7,638 nt of DNA from Akkermansiaceae bacterium (lineage in GTDB: Bacteria; Verrucomicrobiota; Verrucomicrobiia; Verrucomicrobiales; Akkermansiaceae): the NCBI GenBank assembly GCA_025457805.1, contig JALOTR010000111.1, positions 1-7,638 of the forward strand, read 5' to 3'. Under the pieces are notes generated by a model. That model saw nothing but the letters and a program-made list of their open reading frames with translations, made no database searches and was not told the DNA's origin. The stretch's first letter is position 1. Each line of letters begins with the position of its first letter. Positions 1 through 6,147 of the stretch are shown here, piece after piece. The translations under genes and the position numbers were made by a program.

Positions 1-578
1 TGCCAGAAAAACAGCAGTCCGAACAAAAACCACGCTTCCCAGCCCAGTCCGCCACCCGCGCCGACCCAGCCGATGACCGGCGGAATGGCACCCGGAATGG
101 CCCCAACGAGCGTGTTTGCCGAGCTGACCCGCTTGAGAGGAGTGTAAACAAACACATAAATCGCGATGGTGGCGGCAGTGAGGTAGGCGGCGAGGTTTCC
201 AACCTGCACCGCGAGGTGGATGATGCCGATCGCAGAGAGGATCCAGCCGATGCCGAAGGCGACGAGCGGGTCCATGCGACGGGAGGGCAGCGGGCGGTCC
301 GCCGTGCGTTTCATGCGGGCATCCAGGTCCACCTCCATGAGTTGGTTGAAGGCGGCGGAGCCAAATGCCGCCGCAGCCGCACCGAGGATGGTGTGGAGCA
401 ATTTCATCCACTCCATCGAGCCGCCGCGCGAGGCGAGCAGGAACCCGAAAAACGTGGTCACCAGCACGAAGAAATTCAGCCGCACCTTCATCAGAACAGC
501 GAGATCCTGGCGCAGTCCGGGCACGGCGAGGACCTCCGCATCCGCGGTCGGGGTGGTGGTTTGCTGGGGTTCGTCCAT
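1..578 (-). CDS. ctaB: Heme O synthase (protoheme IX farnesyltransferase), 3' end outside window
   Basis: This UbiA-superfamily integral membrane prenyltransferase would add a farnesyl group to protoheme IX to make heme O for terminal oxidases. The minus strand is open from the ATG at 578 to the left edge, giving 192 complete codons of a protein usually near 300 residues, so the C-terminal third is missing. The prenyl-diphosphate/Mg-binding segment starts at N78 (NQLMEVDLDARMKRT, then ADRPLP); E82 sits where E. coli CyoE has Asp, with D84 and D86 kept. The second family signature, YTPLKR followed by IPGAIPPVIGW, lies at residues 145-171. Hydrophobic helices lie around 33-50, 62-78, 105-125, 130-147 and 155-172. 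The first 25 residues are polar, as expected for the cytoplasmic N-terminus. The ATG has no Shine-Dalgarno; a GTG eight codons upstream is possible but less likely. It diverges from the esterase gene across 153 bases. Family assignment is firm. Confidence 0.93.
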   Translation of the reverse strand, partial: MDEPQQTTTPTADAEVLAVPGLRQDLAVLMKVRLNFFVLVTTFFGFLLASRGGSMEWMKLLHTILGAAAAAFGSAAFNQLMEVDLDARMKRTADRPLPSRRMDPLVAFGIGWILSAIGIIHLAVQVGNLAAYLTAATIAIYVFVYTPLKRVSSANTLVGAIPGAIPPVIGWVGAGGGLGWEAWFLFGLLFFW

Positions 579-731
579 GCGCTGCGGCGGAATGATGCCC
601 ACGATCCGCTTTTTTCCAACACTTTCCGACCTCGACAACACAAGCGAGCGGGAGTAAGGGATGCATGCTGGCCGCCGGGCTCCCTCCAATTGTCTGGCTG
701 CCGATCCCTTCTTGCTATCTCTCACTCCACG

Positions 732-2909
732 ATGTCTTCCCCCCTGACAGGCAGGCGGCACTTTTTTGGTGCCACCTTGATTTTCATTGCGATGTGCGCC
801 ATCGGGCTCCTCGCGGCGCCCTGGGTGATTGCGCAGTCGGTGAAAATCATGCCGCTGGGTGACTCGATCACGCGGGGAAACAACGACATCAATTTCCCCA
901 ACGGCGATATTCCCGGAGGGTATCGCAAGGAGCTTGGGCAGCGCCTGAGCGATGGTGGCTTCGCCTTTGATTTTGTGGGCAGCCGGAATGACAACGCCGC
1001 AGCCGGGATGGATCCCGATCATGAAGGCGATCCGGGAGCGCGGGCGGATGAAATTCTCGCCAACTTCAGCAGTTATACCCGAGCGGCACCGGACACGGTC
1101 TTGTTGATGGCGGGCACGAACGACATTCTCCAAAACGTCCCGATCGCCACGGCGGCCAACCGCTTGGAGGATTTGATCGAGGCCATCACCCTCGGTTTCC
1201 CTGCGCGGAAACTCTACGTCGCCACCATCCCTCCCATCACCCAGGCATGGCCCGCGCAAAACCCCCAATACTCCGCGGCTTATCTCAATGCCCAGGCGGA
1301 TTTATATAATACCGAAGTTCGCAATTTGGTGCAGCAACATGCCAACGAGGGACGCAATGTGACCTTGGTGGACATGAGTGCGCAGATTGTTCTCACAAAT
1401 CCGGATCCAGCGGAAAATTTCTATCAGCCCGGTGATGGCGTCCATCCTGGAGCGGCGGGATACGAACAACTCGGATTGTTATGGTTCAATGCCCTCACTG
1501 CCGGGCCACCGCCGGTGGGTTTGCCCGCAGCCCCGAGCGGAGCGGCGGCGACCGTGACGTCTCCTTCACGGGTCAATCTGACATGGACGGACAATGCCAA
1601 CAACGAGGCAAGTTATCAAATCCGCCGCCGGATCGGCGTGGCGGGCATTTGGGAAATCATCGCCACGGTGCCGGCGAATTCGACGAGTCATGCGATCACC
1701 GGTTTGCTCAATGGCATCCATTCCTATGGTTTCAGCGTGCGTGCCATCAATGGCTCGGGAGGTTCCGAGTGGTCGGCTCCGGCATCCACTCCAGTGCCCA
1801 CGGACAAGGCGCATCTGAAAACGTCCAGTGCGACTTCCAGCTTCGGTGCGAGCTTCCTACCGCCCAAGGCCAATGACGGGCTCACCACCACACGCTGGGC
1901 ATCCAATGGCGGCGGTGCACAGCATTGGACGGTGGATCTTGCATCGCAACATCACATCCAGCGGGTGAACGTAGTGACTCCGCAGGATGCGAATGCGGAG
2001 GCGCATCGCCGGAATTTCGAGATCCGTGCCTCGAATGATCCGGCATTTGCGAGTTATACCGTTCTCGGCGGGCAGGGTGCGACGGCACTCCCCCATCAGG
2101 CCACTTTCACACTCGATGTGACGAATCCAACTGCGTTCCGGCATGTGCGCGTGGCCAAGACGGATAATGCGAGTTTTGCCATTGCGCTGGTGAAGGTGCA
2201 TGGCGTGGCGGCTGTGTCCGCGCCTGCCGCTCCATCGGCGCTCACGGTGGAGGCACTGGATTCCTTGAATGTGAGATTGGTGTGGGATGTGAATTCCATC
2301 AATGAATCCGGCTTCACCCTCGAACGGCAGGCCGGCGCTGGCGGGAATTATGTCCCCGTTGCGGAACTCGGCGCAGCGGTGGAGGTCTATCAGGACCGCG
2401 CCATCTCGCCCTCGACTTTTTATGCCTACCGCCTTCGCGCTTTCAATGAGGCGGGGAATTCGAGTTATAGCAATGTGGCCTCTGTGACGACCGGGTCGCA
2501 AACAGCCTATGAGATATGGGCGGCAAATTTCCCGGCCTTCGCGGCCTTGCCCGCGTCGCAGCAACTGCCGGCTGCGGATCCGAATGGCGATGGCACGAGC
2601 AACCTGCTTGCTTATGCGTTGGCGCTCGATCCCATGAAATCGGGATCGCTTCCGATGGTGGATCTATCATCAGCCCCCGTCTTCAAGTTTCGCCGCAACA
2701 AGGTGGCTCCGGATTTGAGTTATGAGGTGTTGCTGACAAGCGATCCTGGATCGGCCAACTGGGACACAATCGATCTCGGTGCGGCGACGGTAACAAACCT
2801 CGGCGGCTCACCCGCAGCGGAAATGGTGAGCGTGCCACTGCCTGCGGGACCTGGGATTTCCAAACAGTTCGTGCGGTTGAAAGTGTCCGAACTTGTCTTC
2901 GAGCAATAA
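732..2909 (+). CDS. Secreted multidomain SGNH/GDSL hydrolase (probable carbohydrate esterase)
   Basis: This 725-residue exported enzyme probably removes acyl groups from a polysaccharide; the substrate is inferred. Residues 1-34 look like a signal peptide (basic GRRH, hydrophobic stretch 11-33, likely cleavage after VIA34). The SGNH domain spans about 36-255: block I GDSIT 43-47 with nucleophile S45, a block II-like G102/A103 region, block III GTND 128-131, and block V DGVHP 235-239 with D235 and H238, so the catalytic set is complete. The 'KIMPLGDSIT...GGYR' style resembles the XynB-like SGNH group, from memory. A fibronectin-III-like domain follows (about 262-356), then an F5/8 type C (discoidin/CBM32-like) domain (about 360-492, NDG..TTRWAS and HWTVDL), a second FN3-like domain (about 498-588), a short EF-hand-like stretch DPNGDGTSN (616-624) and a terminal beta-rich region. 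The frame stays open back to a GTG at 216, but those codons are antisense to ctaB; ATG 732 directly precedes the signal peptide. Confidence 0.9.
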   Translation: MSSPLTGRRHFFGATLIFIAMCAIGLLAAPWVIAQSVKIMPLGDSITRGNNDINFPNGDIPGGYRKELGQRLSDGGFAFDFVGSRNDNAAAGMDPDHEGDPGARADEILANFSSYTRAAPDTVLLMAGTNDILQNVPIATAANRLEDLIEAITLGFPARKLYVATIPPITQAWPAQNPQYSAAYLNAQADLYNTEVRNLVQQHANEGRNVTLVDMSAQIVLTNPDPAENFYQPGDGVHPGAAGYEQLGLLWFNALTAGPPPVGLPAAPSGAAATVTSPSRVNLTWTDNANNEASYQIRRRIGVAGIWEIIATVPANSTSHAITGLLNGIHSYGFSVRAINGSGGSEWSAPASTPVPTDKAHLKTSSATSSFGASFLPPKANDGLTTTRWASNGGGAQHWTVDLASQHHIQRVNVVTPQDANAEAHRRNFEIRASNDPAFASYTVLGGQGATALPHQATFTLDVTNPTAFRHVRVAKTDNASFAIALVKVHGVAAVSAPAAPSALTVEALDSLNVRLVWDVNSINESGFTLERQAGAGGNYVPVAELGAAVEVYQDRAISPSTFYAYRLRAFNEAGNSSYSNVASVTTGSQTAYEIWAANFPAFAALPASQQLPAADPNGDGTSNLLAYALALDPMKSGSLPMVDLSSAPVFKFRRNKVAPDLSYEVLLTSDPGSANWDTIDLGAATVTNLGGSPAAEMVSVPLPAGPGISKQFVRLKVSELVFEQ

Positions 2910-2916
2910 GCTTCTG

Positions 2917-3645
2917 TTAGAGACCCCAAGCTCCCACTTCCTTTTTCTTGGCACTGCGCTCCAGGCTGCGCAGGTGTTCGCGGTGACTTGAAACGGGAGT
3001 ACCGTCCGGCAGATCGGCGGGTTTGGTTTTCATGCGCACCAACCCGCGCTCTACGAGCAGTTCGTGCAGCCAGCGTGGCTTGCCCTGATCGATCACTTCC
3101 ACAAAAGCGTGGTAGCGCTCATCGTTGTAAGGACTGTCCCATTCGGTATAGATGGTGAAGGGTTTGCTCTCCAACAATCCGAGGGTGAAGGCCTTGCCTT
3201 TTTTGCCGATTTCCACCGCCTGTTCCGGGGTGATGCCACCGAGTTCCGCGGCTTGTTGGCGGATGCGCTCGTGGTTGGAATCGCCACCGGCATAACGCTT
3301 GAAGGCGCTTTCCGGAGTATCGACATAATAGAGGCGGAATTCCTTTTTCCTGCCATCCGGCAGCAGGATCATGAAGCTGTCGCCATCGTTGTTGCGCGCT
3401 TCTGCGAGGCGGCAGTTCTGATAGATTTCATAGCGGCCGGCGCGGGCGGGCTTGGTAGACGGCTTGCTGGCCGGAGCGGGCGATGGTTTCTCTGCCTTTT
3501 CCGCCTTCTCGGTTTGTTTCGCGGCAGGTGGGTTCTTCTCCTTGGAATCCAGCGCGCGTTGCTGATCCAGAGCCCACAAGGCAATGGCCGCCACGATGAG
3601 CAGGACGGTGAACCACGAGGTCTTTCCTATCGGGCGGCGTGTCAT
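2917..3645 (-). CDS. Membrane-anchored thermonuclease (SNase) homologue
   Basis: This 242-residue protein is a probable extracytoplasmic Ca2+-dependent nuclease of the staphylococcal nuclease family. Residues 12-27 form one hydrophobic helix after a basic start (MTRRPIGK), best read as an uncleaved anchor. Residues 34-69 are a Lys/Glu/Ala/Pro-rich linker. The OB-fold nuclease domain is about 72-242. By alignment to S. aureus nuclease, D89 matches D21 (NNDGDS), R104 matches R35 and D109/T110/E112 match D40/T41/E43 (FRLYYVDTPE). R177 matches R87, so the catalytic residues are all present. The distance from E112 to R177 is 65 residues against 44 in S. aureus, showing an insertion of about 21 residues. 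The reading frame extends upstream to 3807, but that part overlaps the peptidase gene and looks non-coding, so ATG 3645 was chosen. It starts 22 bases after the peptidase stop, so the two are probably co-transcribed. It converges on the esterase gene with only 7 bases between stops. Confidence 0.88.
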   Translation of the reverse strand: MTRRPIGKTSWFTVLLIVAAIALWALDQQRALDSKEKNPPAAKQTEKAEKAEKPSPAPASKPSTKPARAGRYEIYQNCRLAEARNNDGDSFMILLPDGRKKEFRLYYVDTPESAFKRYAGGDSNHERIRQQAAELGGITPEQAVEIGKKGKAFTLGLLESKPFTIYTEWDSPYNDERYHAFVEVIDQGKPRWLHELLVERGLVRMKTKPADLPDGTPVSSHREHLRSLERSAKKKEVGAWGL

Positions 3646-3667
3646 GGTTCGGTCGGGTTTGATCCGC

Positions 3668-4336
3668 TCAGAGCCCCTTGAAGCCTGCGTAATCCTGATA
3701 GGTGCCGGTGGGCACGGCGACGGGGCGCCACTCGCGGTTGAGCTTGCGGTGTTTGTTGATGAACTGCGTGGGATCCGCCCAATTCGTGAGATCGGACGGC
3801 ACGCCATTGCGGGCCATGCCGATGGTGAGGTTGTGGCGGATCTCGAAGTGGAGGTGGGCGGGATACATGCCGAAGTTGCTGCCGATGGTGCCGATTTGCT
3901 GGCCGCGTTTGATTTGCTGGCCGGTTTTCACCGTGATCTTGTCGAGGTGGCCGTTGAGCGTATCGATGTATTTCACCTGGCCGGATGAGGGATCGCGGTA
4001 GGCATGGCGGGTGAGCACGACATTTCCCCAACCGGTGCGGACATTGTAGGCGAAGGTGACGATGCCGTCGGCGATGGCGTAAACGGGATCGCCCAAGTCC
4101 GAGTCCCCGCCGCTGCGGCCATTCCAGTCCTCGCCGAAATGCTGCGGGGCGCGCAGGCGGAGGCCGCGTGCCTTGTAGTAACCATCGGCATTCGGCTTGC
4201 CGACCGGGAAATCAAAACCATCCGCCAGATTCACGCGTGCCTCCTGACTCTGCGCGGAACCTGCAGCAAGGCTCGACCAGATGAGCAGGCAAAGAGTGAA
4301 TCGCTGGAGAATACGGACGCACGGATGATGGGTCAT
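3668..4336 (-). CDS. Secreted M23-family metallopeptidase
   Basis: This 222-residue exported zinc peptidase of the M23 (LytM/lysostaphin-like) family is expected to cut peptide cross-links or stems in peptidoglycan. A signal peptide covers roughly residues 1-28 (hydrophobic 13-26, cleavage near AGSA28). Zinc ligands are visible as HxxxD (H67...D71 in HFGEDWNG) and the second His of HxH (H161, H163 in AHLHFEI); H130 in NGHLDK is the usual catalytic histidine. Segments DPVYAIADGIV and GWGNVV (83-106) and KRGQQIGTIG (143-152) are the typical core strands. The C-terminal 50 residues after the HLHFE motif place the substrate-side loop (NWADPTQFI) as in many M23 enzymes. No LysM, SH3 or coiled-coil region is present, so it is a minimal, single-domain form. 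An in-frame TTG at 4384 would add 16 residues ahead of the signal sequence; ATG 4336 is preferred. It is the first gene of a probable two-gene unit with the nuclease. Confidence 0.9.
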   Translation of the reverse strand: MTHHPCVRILQRFTLCLLIWSSLAAGSAQSQEARVNLADGFDFPVGKPNADGYYKARGLRLRAPQHFGEDWNGRSGGDSDLGDPVYAIADGIVTFAYNVRTGWGNVVLTRHAYRDPSSGQVKYIDTLNGHLDKITVKTGQQIKRGQQIGTIGSNFGMYPAHLHFEIRHNLTIGMARNGVPSDLTNWADPTQFINKHRKLNREWRPVAVPTGTYQDYAGFKGL

Positions 4337-4360
4337 CGAGCAGAGTCCACTGCCCCTGCA

Positions 4361-4391
4361 AGTCTGCCGCAAGCGCAAAAACAAGCGTCAA
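4361..4391 (-). promoter_or_regulatory. Candidate sigma70-type promoter for the peptidase-nuclease pair
   Basis: On the minus strand TTGACG (4391-4386) matches the -35 consensus at five of six bases. CAGACT (4366-4361) follows after 19 bases and matches the -10 consensus at three of six. Transcription would start near 4354, about 18 bases before the peptidase ATG. The -35 is good but the -10 and spacing are poor, so this is tentative. Confidence 0.22.
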
Positions 4392-4453
4392 ATCCTGAAC
4401 ATCAGGCCCTCCAAACCATTTTTGCGGGTGATTTTTCGCGGATTTTCCCAAGG

Positions 4454-4482
4454 TTGCATTCTCTTCGCAGAGGCATTATGAA
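4454..4482 (+). promoter_or_regulatory. Candidate promoter for the CNNM/CorC gene
   Basis: TTGCAT (4454-4459) and TATGAA (4477-4482) are separated by 17 bases and match the sigma70 boxes at three and four of six positions. Transcription would begin near 4489, leaving a leader of about 36 bases that holds the perfect 10-base palindrome TCCCGCGGGA (4496-4505). The match is weak and rests mainly on position and spacing. Confidence 0.2.
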
Positions 4483-4524
4483 GGGGCGGCGTTTTTCCCG
4501 CGGGAGTAACGCGCCTCCCCATCA

Positions 4525-5865
4525 ATGTACGAACTCATCCTCATTCTCATCCTCCTTGTCTGCAACGGCGTGTTCGCCATGACGGAGATCGCGCTGGTCT
4601 CGGCAAGAAAGGGTCGCCTCAAGCAATTGGCTGGAGAAGGCAGCGCCGGCGCGAGGCAAGCGCTCAAGTTGTTGGAAAATCCCGAGCGCTTCCTGAGTTC
4701 CGTGCAAATCGGCATCACGCTGGTGGGAGTGCTCTCCGGTGCCTTCGGTGGCGCCGCGCTTTCCGGCTATCTGGAGCCTTGGGTGGCGGGCATTCCGGCG
4801 CTCAAGCCATACGCGGATGAAATCGCGTTCGGCATTGTGGTGACAGGCATCACCTATCTCTCCCTGGTGATTGGCGAACTCGTTCCCAAGGGACTCGCAT
4901 TGCGTCATCCGGAGGCGATCGCTGCCACGATGGCACCGCCGATGGCATTTCTGGCGAAAGTGGCGAGCCCGCTGGTGAAACTTTTGGAAATCAGCACGCA
5001 CATCCTGATGCGCTTGTTCGGCAGCGCGGGCTATGTGCAATCCGGCCCCACCCGCGAGGAAGTGCAGGTGCTGGTGCGGGAAGGCATCATCACGGGCACT
5101 GTCGATGAGAATGAGTCCGACATGGTCGAGGGGGTCTTCGATCTGCGGATGGTGCTGGCGGAAGAAATCATGAGGCCGAAGCCCAAGGTGTTGTTTCTCC
5201 GCATGGATGAGACGCCCGCCAATTTCTGGCCACGCGTGGCGGCGAGCCGCCAAACGGTGTTTCCGGTGCATGAAGGCTCACGCGATGAAATCAGCGGCCT
5301 GGTTTCCCTGCGTGATCTGTTTGTCAATGCCGCCAGCGGAAAACAAAAGCCGCTCTCCGCACTTCTCACACCCGCGATCTTTGTTTCGGAAAATCAACCC
5401 GCACTCAGCCTCATGGAAACGCTCCGCGCCTCACCGCTCGGAGCGGCGCTGGTGGCAGATGAATTCGGAACCATCCGCGGGCTCATCACCTTGGAAGACC
5501 TTGTGGAGGAAATCGTCGGCGATCTCAGACCCGGCACGGGCGATACGGAAGCAGCGAGTTTCCGCGCCTCTGGCAAGGACGCGTGGATCATCGATGGGCT
5601 GATGGAAATCGATGACGTGATCGAGCAACTCCCCGAAATAGAAGAAGTGGTGGAACGCGAACACGAGCCATTCCAAACCCTTGCCGGATATATCGTGCAT
5701 CGGCTCGACCGACTTCCAGAGGAAGGGGAAATTTTCCGCGAAGGATGCTTCGAATTCGAGGTGCTCGATATGGATCGCCAGCGGATCGACAAGGTCATGG
5801 TCCGCAAGATCGCGACTGAGGAAGAGGAAAGCGCGGCCTCGCTCGCAACCCAACCGGAGGAGTGA
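4525..5865 (+). CDS. CNNM/CBS-pair/CorC_HlyC membrane protein (hemolysin/CorC family)
   Basis: This 446-residue inner-membrane protein belongs to the UPF0053 family, whose studied members (CNNM, CorC) handle Mg2+ or Co2+ efflux; the older name hemolysin is unreliable. The CNNM (DUF21) transmembrane domain covers about 1-195, with helices near 2-22, 57-80, 98-120 and a hydrophobic stretch 132-160. Family signatures are SARKGRL (26-32), SSVQIGITLVGVLSGAFGG (58-76) and GELVPK (117-122). A CBS pair follows: the first CBS begins at EIMRP (214-218) and runs to about 275, the second is about 278-335 and ends in ADEFGTIRGLITLEDLVEEI. The CorC_HlyC domain is about 345-430, with an acidic tail. Length and order are normal for the family. 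ATG 4525 starts the first helix directly; GGGAG lies about 18 bases upstream, too far for a usual ribosome site. It diverges from the peptidase gene, and its stop abuts the stop of the small membrane protein gene. Confidence 0.93.
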   Translation: MYELILILILLVCNGVFAMTEIALVSARKGRLKQLAGEGSAGARQALKLLENPERFLSSVQIGITLVGVLSGAFGGAALSGYLEPWVAGIPALKPYADEIAFGIVVTGITYLSLVIGELVPKGLALRHPEAIAATMAPPMAFLAKVASPLVKLLEISTHILMRLFGSAGYVQSGPTREEVQVLVREGIITGTVDENESDMVEGVFDLRMVLAEEIMRPKPKVLFLRMDETPANFWPRVAASRQTVFPVHEGSRDEISGLVSLRDLFVNAASGKQKPLSALLTPAIFVSENQPALSLMETLRASPLGAALVADEFGTIRGLITLEDLVEEIVGDLRPGTGDTEAASFRASGKDAWIIDGLMEIDDVIEQLPEIEEVVEREHEPFQTLAGYIVHRLDRLPEEGEIFREGCFEFEVLDMDRQRIDKVMVRKIATEEEESAASLATQPEE

Positions 5866-6126
5866 TCAGGCGAGCGGCTTGCGGCGCTTTTTGAGAAAAA
5901 ATCCCGCACCGAACAACAGCGCGGAACCCACAGCCGCCACGGCTAACAGATCCACTCCGGGCACGAAACGATCGACACTCACCGGATAGGAAATTTCCGT
6001 GATTTCATCGAGTTTCATCTCCGTCACGCTCGTCTTCGTCCAGCCCTTGTTGGAACCAGCCTGCCACCACCATGCGATGGAGCCTAACAGAATGCAGGCG
6101 GCAAGCACATGGAGGATGGCACGCAT
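5866..6126 (-). CDS. Small two-helix membrane protein, unrecognised
   Basis: I do not recognise this 86-residue protein. It has two hydrophobic segments: residues 4-21, ending in the aromatic run AWWW, and residues 57-77 (LLAVAAVGSALLFGAGFFL). They are joined by about 35 polar residues (22-56) with a KTSVTEMKLDEITEISYP stretch. The C-terminus is strongly basic (KKRRK 79-83). By the positive-inside rule both ends would be cytoplasmic and the loop periplasmic. It begins 21 bases after the YceI stop on the same strand, so the two are probably co-transcribed, and the loop would face the compartment where YceI is exported. Evidence that it is real: a clean ATG start, two good membrane segments with a basic end, and a fit into the gap between firm genes without overlap. 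No Shine-Dalgarno is seen. Confidence 0.7.
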   Translation of the reverse strand: MRAILHVLAACILLGSIAWWWQAGSNKGWTKTSVTEMKLDEITEISYPVSVDRFVPGVDLLAVAAVGSALLFGAGFFLKKRRKPLA

Positions 6127-6147
6127 GGGCTGGGATTGTCAGGAGTT

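Noticed and set aside
690..721. Possible promoter for the esterase: TTGTCT with TGCTATCTC downstream
   Set aside because: Spacing is 20 bases and the -10 matches only three of six; the extended TG alone is too little support.
732..785. Twin-arginine (Tat) signal in the esterase (GRRHFF)
   Set aside because: The RRxFF pattern is partial and lacks the usual preceding Ser/Thr next to the arginines; a Sec signal explains the sequence equally well.
1070..2725. Recurring AGTTAT hexamer in the esterase gene
   Set aside because: Each copy encodes Ser-Tyr in frame in different beta strands; this reflects codon use, not a DNA repeat.
3064..3681. Plus-strand open frame of about 205 codons opposite the nuclease gene
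   Set aside because: The minus strand carries the complete SNase catalytic set; the plus frame has no family features and overlaps the peptidase end.
3646..3807. Upstream extension of the nuclease reading frame by 54 codons
   Set aside because: It overlaps the peptidase coding sequence and is Ser/Pro/Arg-rich; ATG 3645 is followed at once by a basic stretch and the membrane helix.
4496..4505. Palindrome TCCCGCGGGA upstream of the CorC-like gene as an operator or terminator
   Set aside because: It has no loop for a hairpin and no T run after it, is single-copy, and is short enough to be chance in GC-rich DNA; only noted in the promoter entry.
4004..4582. Plus-strand open frame running through the peptidase 5' end into the CorC-like gene
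   Set aside because: It overlaps two firmly supported genes in other frames and contains no recognisable domain.
4522..5271. Long open frame on the minus strand opposite the CorC-like gene (about 249 codons)
   Set aside because: It is antisense to well-conserved CNNM and CBS motifs, rich in His/Arg with no recognisable fold, and typical of shadow frames in GC-rich coding DNA.
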